Shown: positions 19,901 through 27,614, counted from the first letter of the stretch. The stretch: 64,000 nucleotides of DNA from Streptomyces kaniharaensis (GCF_009569385.1 NZ_WBOF01000001.1:62001-126000); one strand, 5' to 3'. Numbers and translations are program-made. The notes: generated from the letters alone by a model not told the origin.

Positions 19901-22791
19901 ACGGACTCCAGCGGCAGTTCGACGCGTTCGGCGGCGAGGCGGCGCAGCAGGTCCAGGGTGGACTCGCCGCCCGCCTCGGCCGGCGCGGTCGCGGTCCCGG
20001 TCGCGGCTTCGACAGCGGGCCGGGCCGGCGTGAGCCGGGCGGCGTCGATGGCCGGGGCGGACTCGCACGGGCTGGCGAGGAAGGTCATCGCGCCGTCCGC
20101 CGGCAGCGGCCGGACCAGCCGTCCCTCGAACAGACCGGCGGCGCGGACAGGCGAGCCGAGCACGAAGGCGGCGGCGGCGACGCGCAGCAGCGGGCCGAGG
20201 GAGGAGCTGTCGGTGTCGACGGCCAGAGCCGGCCGGTCGGGTGCGATCTCGGCGAGCAGGCCGGAGAGCACCCGGCCGGGGCCGACCTCGACGACCAGGT
20301 CGGCGTCGGCGGTGGCGGCGGCCGCGGCCTCGTGGAAGCGGACCGGCCGGGCCACCTGGTCGCGCAGCAGGGTCCGCAGGTCGGCGGCCGGATCGAGCAG
20401 GGCGCCGGTGACGGTGGAGGCGACCGGGCGGACGGGGCGGGCGAAGTCGAACTCCCCGAGCCGCTCGGCCATCGCGTGGGCGGCGGGTGCGACCAGCGGG
20501 GAGTGGAAGGCGTGCGAGACGTTGAGCCGGGTGGCGGTGACGCCCTCGGCGACGGCCCGGCGGCAGACCTCGTCGACGGCGGCGGCGGGGCCGGAGACGA
20601 CCGTCTGCCGGGGGCCGTTGTAGCCGGCGATGACGACGTCCAGGCCCGCGCAGAGCCGGGTGCCGTCCTCGGGCGTCGCGGCGAGGCCGGCCATCGCGCC
20701 GCCGCCGCTACCGACCTCGGCCATCACCTGGCCGCGGACGGTGGCCAGGCGCAGCACCTGGTCCTCGGTCAGCGCGCCGGCCCAGTGCAGCGCGGTGAGC
20801 TCACCGAGGCTGTGGCCGACGGCGGCCGCGGCCCGGATGCCGAGCCCGTCGAGGACGCGCAGGGCGGCGAGCGAGCCGGTGACGATGCGCGGCTGGGCGA
20901 CGCGGGTGTCGACCTGGTCGGCCCCCGTCGGCAGGCCGGCTCGGCGGTACACCTCGTCGGCCTGGGCGAAGCGGCGGCGGATCGCACCGACCGCGCCGCG
21001 GCCGGAGCCCTGGCCGGGGAAGAGGTAGGCGATCGTGGGTTCGGTGCGGCCGGTGCCGAGGAAGACGCCCTCGCCGGAGCAGAGCGCCCGGGTGGCGCCG
21101 GACGCGAGCAGGCCGAGCAGCCGTTCCAGGGCGCGGGCGGCGTCGTCGGGGGACGTCGCGACGACAGCCGCGCGGACCGGCGCCCCGGTCAACCCGTCGG
21201 CCAACCCGGCGGCCAACCCGGCTGCCAGGTCGGCCAGTTCGGCCTGGGCGAGCCGGGGCACGAGGTCGAGCAGCCGGGCGGCCTCGGCGCGCAGGCCGTC
21301 GCGGTCCCGGGCCTCCAGCAGCAGGAGCTCGGCGTCCTGGCGCCCGGCGACGAGCCGTCCGGTGTCGGCGTCGAGGGCGGTGCGACGCGGCGCCGCGGGG
21401 GCCGCGGTGACGGCGACGTGGGTGTTGATGCCGCCGAAGCCCATGGCCGAGACGCCGGCCCGGACGGGAGAGTCGGCGGGCCAGAGTTCGGCCCGGCCGG
21501 GCACGTACAGCGCGGCGTCGTCGCCGAGCAGACCGGGGTGCGGGTCGTGGTGGCCGGTGCCCGGCGGGATCACCTGATGGTGCACCGCGAGGGCGGCCTT
21601 GATCAGGCCGGCGACGCCCGCCGCGGCCTTGGTGTGCCCGAAGTTGCCCTTGACGGTGCCGAGCGCGGCGGGCCGGGCGACCGGATCGGCGGCCCGGCGG
21701 GCGGAGGACAGCGCCTCGATCTCGGTGGCGTCGCCCAGCGCGGTGCCGGTGCCGTGCCCCTCGAAGTAGGAGACGGTCTCGACGCCGTAGCCGGCCTGCC
21801 GGTAGGCGCGGGCCAGGGCGAGGCGGTGACCGCCCGCCTCCGGGCGGGTGATCCCGCCCTTGCCGTCGGAGGAGACGCCCCAGCCGGCGATGCTGGCGTA
21901 GATCCGCCGGCTGGCCGCCAGCGCGTCCTCCTCGCGCATGAGCACGAGCATGCCGGAGCCCTCGCCGGGCCAGAAGCCGTTGGAGTCGCGGTCGTAGACC
22001 TTCATCTCGCCGGTGGCCAGCGCGCCGGTCTTGGCGAAGCCGATCACCTCGAACGGGTCGATGGACAGGTCGACGCCTCCGGCGAGGGCGACGTCGAGGT
22101 CGCCGTCGGCGAGGGAGCGGGCGGCGGTGATGACGGACAGCAGGGAGGAGGAGCAGGCGCCGTCCACGGTGTATCCGCCGCCGCGGAGGTCGAAGTGGTT
22201 GCAGATCCGCCCGGCGATGGTGTTGGCGAGGCCGCCGGCCAGCGAGTCCTCGTCGATGGGCGGGAAAGGCGCTTTGTAGGCCTGTTCGAGTTCTTCGAGA
22301 AACTCTGCGGCGGCGCTCTCGGACCAGCCTTTTCCGGCGAGTGCGGCGGCCACCGTCCGGCGCACGTAGGGCCACCGCAGGCGCATGATGTTGGCCCGCG
22401 AGAATTCCCCGGTGAGGCTGTTTCCGACGACCACACCGGTGGTTTGTCCGGGCAGTCCGGAACCGCCCGGGAATCCGGCGTCGGCGAGCGCGCGGGCGGC
22501 CGTGTCGAGCGCCAGCCAGTGGGTCAGGTCGGTCGAGCGGTAGGTGCTTCCGGCCACGCTGTAGGCGATCCTGTCGAACTCGAAGTCCCGCAGCACGGCG
22601 GCCTTGGTGGCGTAGAACCGGTCCGGTGCCGCCCGGTCGGGCGACCAGTAGTCGGCGTGGTTCATCCGCTCGTCGGGCAGCCGCCGGAAGGCCCGCCGGC
22701 CGCTCAGTACGTTCTCCCAGAGTTCGATCGGGGAATTGGCGTCCGGGTATCGGAGCCCTATTCCCACGATGGCGACCCGCTGACCGCTCAC
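16990..22791 (-). CDS. pksE: iterative enediyne polyketide synthase PksE
   Basis: 1933 aa from GTG 22791 (AAGGGG upstream). Domains in order: KS (Cys213 in VDGACSSS, His346 in GHGTGTALGD, His386 in GNFGHTKAA); AT (Ser661 in GHSLGE, HAFHSP-like SHAFHSPLV at about 760); ACP with the phosphopantetheine Ser at 977/978 in DDLHLSSIT; KR (VTGGGKGI at 1215, Ser1347, Tyr1360, Asn1364); DH (His1490 in DPYLTDHQLDGDLLFPA); and a C-terminal integrated phosphopantetheinyl transferase (GRPEL at 1800, CDAE at 1829-1832, WCALECLRK at 1873-1881). This KS-AT-ACP-KR-DH-PPT order and length are diagnostic of enediyne PKSs, which iteratively build a conjugated polyene and activate their own ACP. All catalytic residues appear intact. 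Confidence 0.96.
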   Translation of the reverse strand: MSGQRVAIVGIGLRYPDANSPIELWENVLSGRRAFRRLPDERMNHADYWSPDRAAPDRFYATKAAVLRDFEFDRIAYSVAGSTYRSTDLTHWLALDTAARALADAGFPGGSGLPGQTTGVVVGNSLTGEFSRANIMRLRWPYVRRTVAAALAGKGWSESAAAEFLEELEQAYKAPFPPIDEDSLAGGLANTIAGRICNHFDLRGGGYTVDGACSSSLLSVITAARSLADGDLDVALAGGVDLSIDPFEVIGFAKTGALATGEMKVYDRDSNGFWPGEGSGMLVLMREEDALAASRRIYASIAGWGVSSDGKGGITRPEAGGHRLALARAYRQAGYGVETVSYFEGHGTGTALGDATEIEALSSARRAADPVARPAALGTVKGNFGHTKAAAGVAGLIKAALAVHHQVIPPGTGHHDPHPGLLGDDAALYVPGRAELWPADSPVRAGVSAMGFGGINTHVAVTAAPAAPRRTALDADTGRLVAGRQDAELLLLEARDRDGLRAEAARLLDLVPRLAQAELADLAAGLAAGLADGLTGAPVRAAVVATSPDDAARALERLLGLLASGATRALCSGEGVFLGTGRTEPTIAYLFPGQGSGRGAVGAIRRRFAQADEVYRRAGLPTGADQVDTRVAQPRIVTGSLAALRVLDGLGIRAAAAVGHSLGELTALHWAGALTEDQVLRLATVRGQVMAEVGSGGGAMAGLAATPEDGTRLCAGLDVVIAGYNGPRQTVVSGPAAAVDEVCRRAVAEGVTATRLNVSHAFHSPLVAPAAHAMAERLGEFDFARPVRPVASTVTGALLDPAADLRTLLRDQVARPVRFHEAAAAATADADLVVEVGPGRVLSGLLAEIAPDRPALAVDTDSSSLGPLLRVAAAAFVLGSPVRAAGLFEGRLVRPLPADGAMTFLASPCESAPAIDAARLTPARPAVEAATGTATAPAEAGGESTLDLLRRLAAERVELPLESVTAATHPMDDLHLSSITVGQIVNDVTRALGLPALEATTSFATVGLGELAELIDRLAQTAEDGPAPASEVPGVAPWVRPFAVEHVEAALPARTAAPAAATGSWTVYSTPGHPLAEPLRTALAEAGIGDGVLLCLPAECGAGDTELFLAAGRAAATAPGGTRLVVVQHRLGATGLAKTLHLEHPSVPTTVVELPDPLAPEAVGLVVAEAAATTGFTEVRYGPDGRRTVPVLRPLTPTEAPAGASPLDEADVLLVTGGGKGITAECALAMARDSGAALALIGRADPAEDAELAANLARMTAAGLRLRYERADVTSAAQTAEAVERLEHALGPVTAVLHGAGRNEPAAVTSLTPDDFRRTLAPKTDGLAAVLDAVAPERLKLLITFGSIIGRAGLRGEAHYATANDWMTELTLRFAEKHPQARVLAIEWSVWSGAGMGERLGVVEALMREGITPISTEEGIRVLRELLADPSAGPVLVVSGRAAGLPTLALEQRDLPLARFLERVVTHYPGVELVTEAELSEGSDPYLTDHQLDGDLLFPAVLGMEAMAQAAAAVSGHQGPPMLEAVEFLRPIAVRPGGSTTLRTAALVQDTGTVDVVLRTSDTGFAADHFRARLRYLRPALPDSPRPAALDLPAVPVDPVTELYGSVLFQGKRFQRLLDYRRAGARHAVAEVSTTTPAPWFAAYLPQEQLLADPGTRDTMMHAIQCCVPDATLLPRGIERLHLAERADQDSEFIVLDARERSQDGDTYVYDVDVRTPDGRVVERWEGLALVAVRKRDGAGPWVPAMLGSYLERGLERVLGGSRAVVVEAAGAEADRRARTADAVARALGAPAELRHRPDGRPELDGHTVSAAHSDGLTLAVVGQGRLACDAETVRPRRAEDWAALLGEAQLPVRDLLVAEAGDDPAVAATRVWCALECLRKSAATGQALALDRVDGSGWAVLSAGDAAIATWVTTVTDREDPVVFAFLAGKER

Positions 22792-22935
22792 GTATTCACC
22801 GCCCCTTGAACGCGAATTGACGGCCGGTCGGCCCCGGAGCGGGGCACGGCCTGCCGTATTCGAATCAAGCGTGCTCTCGGCCGGGCCGGTTGTCTTCTTC
22901 GAGCGTGCTTTCCGGCTGCTCCGGGGCCCTTTTTC

Positions 22936-22980
22936 CCATAACAGCGTCATCGATTCGATCCATAACGGCGTCATCAATTC
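22936..22980. promoter_or_regulatory. two 21-nt direct repeats upstream of pksE, candidate activator site
   Basis: Copies at 22936-22956 and 22960-22980 share ccataac(A/G)gcgtcatc then (G/A)attc, differing at two positions, with a 24-base period. Direct repeats of this kind suit an AraC-family activator, and one is encoded in the cluster at 26790. Binding itself is inference. Confidence 0.5.
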
Positions 22981-22990
22981 CCCTGGAACG

Positions 22991-23037
22991 GCGAAGCCCT
23001 CGACCGGGACGGGGGAGCGTCCGGTCGAGGGCTTCGC
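22991..23037 (-). terminator. 17-bp perfect stem-loop terminator
   Basis: Arms 22991-23007 and 23021-23037 (gcgaagccctcgaccgg and its exact complement) with a 13-base loop. It lies 18 bases past the stop of the AhpD/CMD-like gene and closes that transcript before pksE. Confidence 0.8.
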
Positions 23038-23054
23038 GGGTCGGCGACGGGGTG

Positions 23055-24059
23055 TCAGGTCTCCCCCGCGAGCCGGGTCCCGAGGCGGCGGGCGGCGGTG
23101 AGCGAGGCCCAGGCGGTCAGTTCGACCAGGGCCCGGTCGCCCGGGGCGGTTCGGCGGAAGTCGGCGACGACGCCGTCGTCGACCTGGTAGGCCGCCTTCG
23201 CGGTCAGCAGGGCCAGGCGTCCGGCGGGTCGGCTGTCGGCCGGCAGGGTCGCCACCGCGGTCTCGCCCCAGCCGCGGCCGAGCCCGGGGGGCCGGCCGTC
23301 CCAGTCGGCCAGTTCGGCGACGACCAGATTTCGGACCGGCTCGGGCACCGAGCGTTCGCCGGCCGTCTCCATCGCCACCGCCGCCCTCGCGAAGGCGCCC
23401 GCGACGCTCGGGGTGCCCGCCGCCCACGACAGGTCGGCCGGCAGCCGCGAGCCGGGGAGCAGGTCGAGCGAGGCCCCGGGCGAGGGCGCGGCGAGCGCGC
23501 TCTGCCGGACGAACCGCCCGAGCAGGGCGCGGGCCGCGCGCCGGGCGGGCGGCGGAGCGCCGGGCGGCAGCGGGCTGTCCTCCAGGAAGACGCTCACCAT
23601 GCGGTTCAGGTAGTGGAAGGTGACCGCCACCCCCACCAGTTCCGGGGCGTGTTCCGCCGGAAACGGCGCCGCGCCCTCTCCCGCGGCCCAGGCCGCGAGC
23701 CGGCTCCGGTCCGCGGGCGCCACGGCCGGGCCGAGCGCCCCGACCGCCGTCGTGTGCACCTCCACGCAGTAGGGGCAGGTGTTGGCCCGCGAGACGGCGG
23801 CCGCCACCGACTCCTTGGCCGCCCGGTCGACCCGTCCGGCGGCGACGAGCGTCTCGCGCAGCATCACCCAGGTCGCCGCCAGCACTGGCGGGGCCGGCGC
23901 GTGCAGGGCGACCGGTGGCGCGAGCATCCCGAACTCCCGCTCCACCTCGGCGTAGACACCCGCCACCTCGGCCCCCGCCCGGCCCGGGCGGACGGGAGCG
24001 ACGTGCCGGATCCGGGCCAGGGATCCCCTCAACGCGGTTCGCAACAGCGGTCCCGCCAT
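23055..24059 (-). CDS. carboxymuconolactone decarboxylase/AhpD-like protein
   Basis: 334 aa. The only clear motif is ANTCPYCVEVHT at about residues 90-105, the CxxC...H redox/active-site motif of the AhpD-CMD superfamily, with helical Ala-rich sequence on both sides. The protein is about twice the length of a single CMD unit and a second CxxC is not seen, so the C-terminal half may be a degenerate repeat. It lies between pksE and the GMC oxidoreductase in the cluster and may help in peroxide defence or in a maturation step; neither is demonstrated. Cytoplasmic. Confidence 0.7.
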   Translation of the reverse strand: MAGPLLRTALRGSLARIRHVAPVRPGRAGAEVAGVYAEVEREFGMLAPPVALHAPAPPVLAATWVMLRETLVAAGRVDRAAKESVAAAVSRANTCPYCVEVHTTAVGALGPAVAPADRSRLAAWAAGEGAAPFPAEHAPELVGVAVTFHYLNRMVSVFLEDSPLPPGAPPPARRAARALLGRFVRQSALAAPSPGASLDLLPGSRLPADLSWAAGTPSVAGAFARAAVAMETAGERSVPEPVRNLVVAELADWDGRPPGLGRGWGETAVATLPADSRPAGRLALLTAKAAYQVDDGVVADFRRTAPGDRALVELTAWASLTAARRLGTRLAGET

Positions 24060-24075
24060 GTCCTCCCCCTCCTCC

Positions 24076-24159
24076 GCACGACTTCCCGCACGACTTGCCG
24101 CACAACGACCCGCACGACCACCGGCACGACGGTCGGCACGACTGCCCGCACGCCTAAAG
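24076..24159. repeat. seven tandem 12-bp repeats between cluster genes
   Basis: Period-12 array with core gcacgac: units begin at 24076, 24088, 24100, 24112, 24124, 24136 and 24148, with drift in the last five bases of each. It fills almost the whole gap between the GMC oxidoreductase stop (24154) and the start of the CMD-like gene (24059). Read on the minus strand it lies in the mRNA leader of the CMD-like gene. Confidence 0.8.
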
Positions 24160-25806
24160 GCCCGTCAGTCCGGGCAGTTGGGCCTGCACCCCGCGTCGTC
24201 CGGCAGTCTCCCCGCCGGGCGCCGGGGCCCCGTAGCTCACGTTCACCCCGCGGTCCCGGGCCGCCTTCACGATGCCCGGCACCGCCCGCTCTGCGAGCGC
24301 CGAGATGGTCAGGGCCGGGTTCACCGTCAGGGCCGCCGGGACGGCGGATCCGTCGGTGACGAAGATGCCGGGGTGGCCGCGGAGTTCCTGCCCGTCGTCG
24401 AGCGCCGAGGTCTGCGGGTCGTCGCCGATCCGGCAGGACGCCAGCGGGTGCACGGTGTACGCGCCGACCACGTCGTTGGTCCACGGCATCACCCGGGCCA
24501 GTCCGTCGCGTTCGAGGATGTCCCGGACCGCGGCGTCGGACTCGGCCCAGCCCCGCAGGGTGTTGGCGCTCGGCTCGTAGCGGATCGGCCCGCGGCCGAG
24601 CATCTGCTGGGAGATGCGGACGGCGTTCCCGGTGGGCGGCGGCGGGCCGAAGACGCCCTCGTTGTCGTCCTCGACCATGGTGAAGACGGTCAGCCAGGAC
24701 TGCCACTGCCGGACGAGTTCCTTCTTCTCCTTCCCGAACCAGCTCGGGCCGGTCGCGTCCGGCACCTGGGCCAGGATGGTGCCGAAGCCGGGCGGGAAGT
24801 AGAGCTGCTCCAGCGAGTAGCGCGAGTGTGTCGGCCGGGACGCGTCGAGGGTGTCCCAACTGGCCACGACCGGGCCCTTGCCGATCTGGTTCGCCCGGAA
24901 CGCCGGGCCGTCGCCGCGCTTGAGGCCGAGCAGTTCGCGCGCCCTGTCCTCGTCCACCACCGCCGTGTTGAGACGCTCGCCGTTGCCGGAGAAGTAGCGG
25001 CCCACGGCGCGCGGCATCGGTCCGAGCTCCGGCTCCGAGCGCTGGAGGATGACCGGGGTGGCGCCGGCGCCCGCCGCCAGGACGACGATCTTCGCGTCGA
25101 TCTCGCCCTCGCCCGCGTACACCCGGTAGTCGACGTCGTCGACGACCTTGTAGTGGACGCGGTAGCCGCCTTCGGTGCGGGTCAGCTTCTGCACCTCGTG
25201 CAGCGGCCGGATCTCGGCCCCGTGGGCGAGCGCGGCGGGCAGGTAGTTCAGCAGCAGCGAGCGCTTCGCGTCGAACCGGCAACCGGACATCATCCAGTTG
25301 CAGTTGGTGCACTTCGTGCGGTCGACGGCGGCCGGCACCGGGTTGGCGGTGCGGCCGGCGTGCGCGCAGGCGGCGGCGAACAGGCCGCCGGCGAACGTGA
25401 CGTCGTTCCAGTCCTGTTGGGTGATCGGCAGCGCCTCGGCCACCCGGTCGTACCACGGCTCCAGGACGTCACGGCTGATCGACTCGGGCCAGATCCGCTG
25501 TCCGGTGGCGGACACCCGGTCGAAGACGAAGCGCGGCGCGCGCGGCATCGCGGCGAAGTAGACGACGCTGCCGCCGCCGACGCAGTTGCCGCCGAGCAGG
25601 CTCATGCCGTCGCCGACGACGAAGTCGAAGATCCGCGTGTAGGAGGAGCCGAGCAGGAAGTCGTGGTCGAAGTCGGCGGCCTTCAGCCACGGGCCGCGCT
25701 CCAGCACGGTGACCTTCGCCCCGCCCGCGGCCAGGTGGTAGGCGGCGATCGCGCCGCCGAAGCCGCTGCCGACGATCAGGACGTCGGTGCTCTCGGTCGT
25801 TGTCAT
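24154..25806 (-). CDS. GMC-family FAD oxidoreductase (enediyne E9-like)
   Basis: 550 aa. N-terminal dinucleotide fold DVLIVGSGFGGAIAAYHLA, FAD-binding LLGGNCVGGGSVVYFAA, and the GMC C-terminal signature with catalytic His in YTVHPLASCRIGD and VNPALTISALAERAVPGI. Oxidises an alcohol or related group with FAD. No signal peptide. Its ATGA overlaps the upstream subunit-3-like gene. GMC-type oxidoreductases are the E9 component of many enediyne clusters, where they modify the polyene or core; the exact reaction here is unknown. A Cys-rich KCTNCNWMMSGC stretch near residue 165 might bind a metal. Confidence 0.87.
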   Translation of the reverse strand: MTTTESTDVLIVGSGFGGAIAAYHLAAGGAKVTVLERGPWLKAADFDHDFLLGSSYTRIFDFVVGDGMSLLGGNCVGGGSVVYFAAMPRAPRFVFDRVSATGQRIWPESISRDVLEPWYDRVAEALPITQQDWNDVTFAGGLFAAACAHAGRTANPVPAAVDRTKCTNCNWMMSGCRFDAKRSLLLNYLPAALAHGAEIRPLHEVQKLTRTEGGYRVHYKVVDDVDYRVYAGEGEIDAKIVVLAAGAGATPVILQRSEPELGPMPRAVGRYFSGNGERLNTAVVDEDRARELLGLKRGDGPAFRANQIGKGPVVASWDTLDASRPTHSRYSLEQLYFPPGFGTILAQVPDATGPSWFGKEKKELVRQWQSWLTVFTMVEDDNEGVFGPPPPTGNAVRISQQMLGRGPIRYEPSANTLRGWAESDAAVRDILERDGLARVMPWTNDVVGAYTVHPLASCRIGDDPQTSALDDGQELRGHPGIFVTDGSAVPAALTVNPALTISALAERAVPGIVKAARDRGVNVSYGAPAPGGETAGRRGVQAQLPGLTGL

Positions 25807-26372
25807 GCCGGGCTCCCTGAGGCGGTGGTGTCCGGGTGGGGTTCGGCCAGCGGGCGGCCGTAGGAGAAGTCGGGGAAGCGCCAGAGGCCGTCCTCGCCCG
25901 GTCCGAGGAACCCCATCGCCGCCAGGCCCGGGTGGCCGGCCGCGATGGCGTCGGTGGTGTGCAGATGCGCGGCGGTGTCGAAGGCCATGTTGCTGAACAG
26001 GGCCAGTAGCACCCACAGTTCCTTCTCGCGGTGCCGGGGCGACGTCAACTCCTGGACCAGGGCGGTTCTGTCCTCGAAGGGCAGGGCGACGAACGGCGGC
26101 ACCGCGTCGTCCAGCGGCAGTCCCCGGCCCTCCGCGTACTCCCGCGCGTTCCGGTTCAGCGCCTCGGCGTAGTCGTCCAGGGCGGCGGAGATCCCCGTCG
26201 CGGGCGTCTCCAGCAGTTCGATGGCACCGGCCGCCACCGCGCCGCCACCGGCCGAGACACCGGCCACCGCCCGGTCGTCCGGCGACCTCTTCTCGCCCGG
26301 CACGATGGTGTCCGCGAATGCCTCCAGGGTCATCGTTCGGGCCCGGTACTCATCCGATATGTCGGAGCGCAC
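25803..26372 (-). CDS. gluconate 2-dehydrogenase subunit 3-like protein
   Basis: 189 aa from GTG 26372, GAGGAGA eight bases upstream. TLEAFADTIVPGEKRSPDD and LPFEDRTALVQELTS resemble the small subunit 3 of gluconate-2-dehydrogenase complexes, which partners a GMC flavoprotein; here the GMC gene follows with an ATGA overlap. Unlike typical subunit 3, no twin-arginine signal peptide is present and no cytochrome subunit gene is nearby, so the complex, if formed, should be cytoplasmic. First gene of the operon with the GMC enzyme, divergent from the AraC regulator. Confidence 0.68.
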   Translation of the reverse strand: MRSDISDEYRARTMTLEAFADTIVPGEKRSPDDRAVAGVSAGGGAVAAGAIELLETPATGISAALDDYAEALNRNAREYAEGRGLPLDDAVPPFVALPFEDRTALVQELTSPRHREKELWVLLALFSNMAFDTAAHLHTTDAIAAGHPGLAAMGFLGPGEDGLWRFPDFSYGRPLAEPHPDTTASGSPA

Positions 26373-26564
26373 TGGCGTCTCCTCGGGTCGTGGGTGGGAA
26401 AGCCGGGGGCCGGCACCGCCGCCCCCCGTTTCGCAGGCGTGACCGCAGTATCGTGCGACCGATCCACGCACCCGCGCATCTTCGGTGTTGCTGCCTCGAC
26501 GCTAATACCTCGGGTGCGGACATTCTTCCGCCGACCAAGCCTGCGCCATGAATATGACGGACTC

Positions 26565-26593
26565 TTGTTGCGCCTGACACGCGCTGCTACGGT
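26565..26593 (+). promoter_or_regulatory. candidate vegetative promoter of the AraC regulator
   Basis: TTGTTG at 26565-26570 and TACGGT at 26588-26593 with a 17-base spacer fit the Streptomyces housekeeping sigma-factor consensus. It would give a leader of about 190 bases. Confidence 0.4.
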
Positions 26594-26673
26594 CTTCATT
26601 CATCACAGACGCACAACTTTCGATCAAGAGCTGTCACGGACAGCTGTGACCGGGGCGAGGGGGTGTGTGGTTC

Positions 26674-26775
26674 ATGGGCACTGGTGCTGCCAAGGGGGGG
26701 ACCAGGGAGCTGCGATTACTGCTGGTCCGGCCGGCGCCAGGGCATCAGCACTGTCGATCCGAGAGCGGCTCCTAG
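26674..26775 (+). CDS. possible 33-aa upstream reading frame with a TTA codon
   Basis: ATG 26674 to TAG 26773-26775, 14 bases before the AraC start, preceded by GAGGGGG. Codon 15 (26716-26718) is TTA, the rare bldA-dependent leucine codon. Could be a regulatory leader peptide or chance; the product (MGTGAAKGGTRELRLLLV...) matches no family I know. Confidence 0.25.
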   Translation: MGTGAAKGGTRELRLLLVRPAPGHQHCRSESGS

Positions 26776-26789
26776 AAACTGGGGTAGCG

Positions 26790-27557
26790 ATGAAGCCGGC
26801 TATCGAACAGGCCGTGACGCGCGCCATCGAGACCATGCAGGAAAACATCGGTGAGATTCTCACCATTGACGACATGGCCCGCGCCGCGATGTACAGCAAA
26901 TTCCACTTCTCCCGAGAATTCCAGCGCGTCACCGGGGTCTCGCCCCGGCGTTTCCTCTCGGCCATCCGGATACAGGAGGCCAAGCGTCTCCTCCTGCAAA
27001 CGACATTCACCGTCACCGAGATCAGCCACCACGTCGGATACAACAGCGTCGGGACGTTCAGCTCCCGGTTCGCGGCCAGTGTCGGCGTCTCCCCGACGAT
27101 GTACCGCCAACTCGGCGGGTACACCACCCGGATCGGAGTGGCCGGCCGGACGGCCGGTCACACCTCCTCCGTCCGCGGTGAGGTGCGCAGCGCGGTCGCC
27201 GGAGAACTCGGCCAGGTCTTCGTCGGCCTCTTCCCCACCCGCATCCCCCAGGGACGTCCGGCCGGCTGTGCCGTCCTCCCCCGCCCGGGGCGCTACCTCA
27301 TCGACGGCGTTCCGCCCGGTACGTGGTACCTGCTGGCGCACTCCGTGCCCGTCGCCTTCGACGAGGTGCTGCTCGGCGACCAGGAGGTCTTCGTGGGCTC
27401 GGTCGGGCCGATCGAGGTCCGCCCCGACGTCCCGCTGATTCCCGCCGACGTGGTGATGCGGACGAGGCACGCCGTGGACCCGCCGGTGCTGCTGGCCCTG
27501 ATGGACGTCCGGTCGGCGGCCGTTCGCGTCGGTCTCGCCCGCACCGGCACCGGCTGA
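26790..27557 (+). CDS. AraC-family regulator, N-terminal HTH type (cluster-situated)
   Basis: 255 aa. The double helix-turn-helix is N-terminal (residues about 10-110): MARAAMYSKFHFSREFQRVT then RIQEAKRLLLQTTFTVTEIS and GYNSVGTFSSRFAASVGVSP. Residues about 125-255 form a beta-rich domain of unknown ligand, so the domain order is reversed from classical AraC. ATG 26790 is preceded by CTGGGG. It sits between the two blocks of the enediyne-type cluster and is the only regulator there, hence the likely pathway-specific activator; the direct repeats before pksE are its best candidate target. Confidence 0.88.
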   Translation: MKPAIEQAVTRAIETMQENIGEILTIDDMARAAMYSKFHFSREFQRVTGVSPRRFLSAIRIQEAKRLLLQTTFTVTEISHHVGYNSVGTFSSRFAASVGVSPTMYRQLGGYTTRIGVAGRTAGHTSSVRGEVRSAVAGELGQVFVGLFPTRIPQGRPAGCAVLPRPGRYLIDGVPPGTWYLLAHSVPVAFDEVLLGDQEVFVGSVGPIEVRPDVPLIPADVVMRTRHAVDPPVLLALMDVRSAAVRVGLARTGTG

Positions 27558-27580
27558 TGCACGAGACGACCGCGGACGGC

Positions 27581-27610
27581 AGAGGGGCCCATCGAGCGAT
27601 GGGCCCCTCT
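27581..27610. terminator. bidirectional terminator between regulator and P450
   Basis: agaggggcccatcg and its exact complement (14-bp arms, 27581-27594 and 27597-27610) sit between the convergent AraC and P450 genes, followed by tcttcgtt on the plus strand. Confidence 0.75.
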
Positions 27611-27614
27611 TCGT

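Larger units (their letters stand above)
22792..23054. promoter_or_regulatory. pksE upstream region
   Basis: 263 bases between the PKS start and the upstream gene, AT-richer than the flanks near 22920-22985. It contains the strong stem-loop ending the upstream transcript and, between that and the PKS, the 21-nt direct repeats. So pksE most likely has its own promoter here rather than reading through. Confidence 0.6.
26373..26789. other. divergent promoter region inside the cluster
   Basis: 417 bases between the subunit-3-like gene (minus) and the AraC gene (plus), AT-richer around 26480-26620. It contains a plausible promoter for the regulator and a short upstream reading frame with a TTA codon, both listed separately. 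Leader positions 26702-26731 can fold with a ggaccag/ctggtcc stem. Confidence 0.6.

Noticed and set aside
18898-22809. 1303-codon plus-strand frame opposite pksE
   Set aside because: Gly/Ala/Arg/Val-rich shadow caused by third-position GC of the PKS; no family motif and it is antisense to a fully motif-supported gene.
22792-24105. In-frame extension of pksE upstream to 24105
   Set aside because: The extra residues are low-complexity and cross a terminator and the CMD-like gene on the same strand in another frame; GTG 22791 matches the usual PksE N-terminus.
23915-24157. Plus-strand frame ending in His-Asp repeats (PHDFPHDLPHNDPHD)
   Set aside because: The repeats are simply the 12-bp array read in this frame; the rest is antisense to the CMD-like gene and no ribosome site precedes it.
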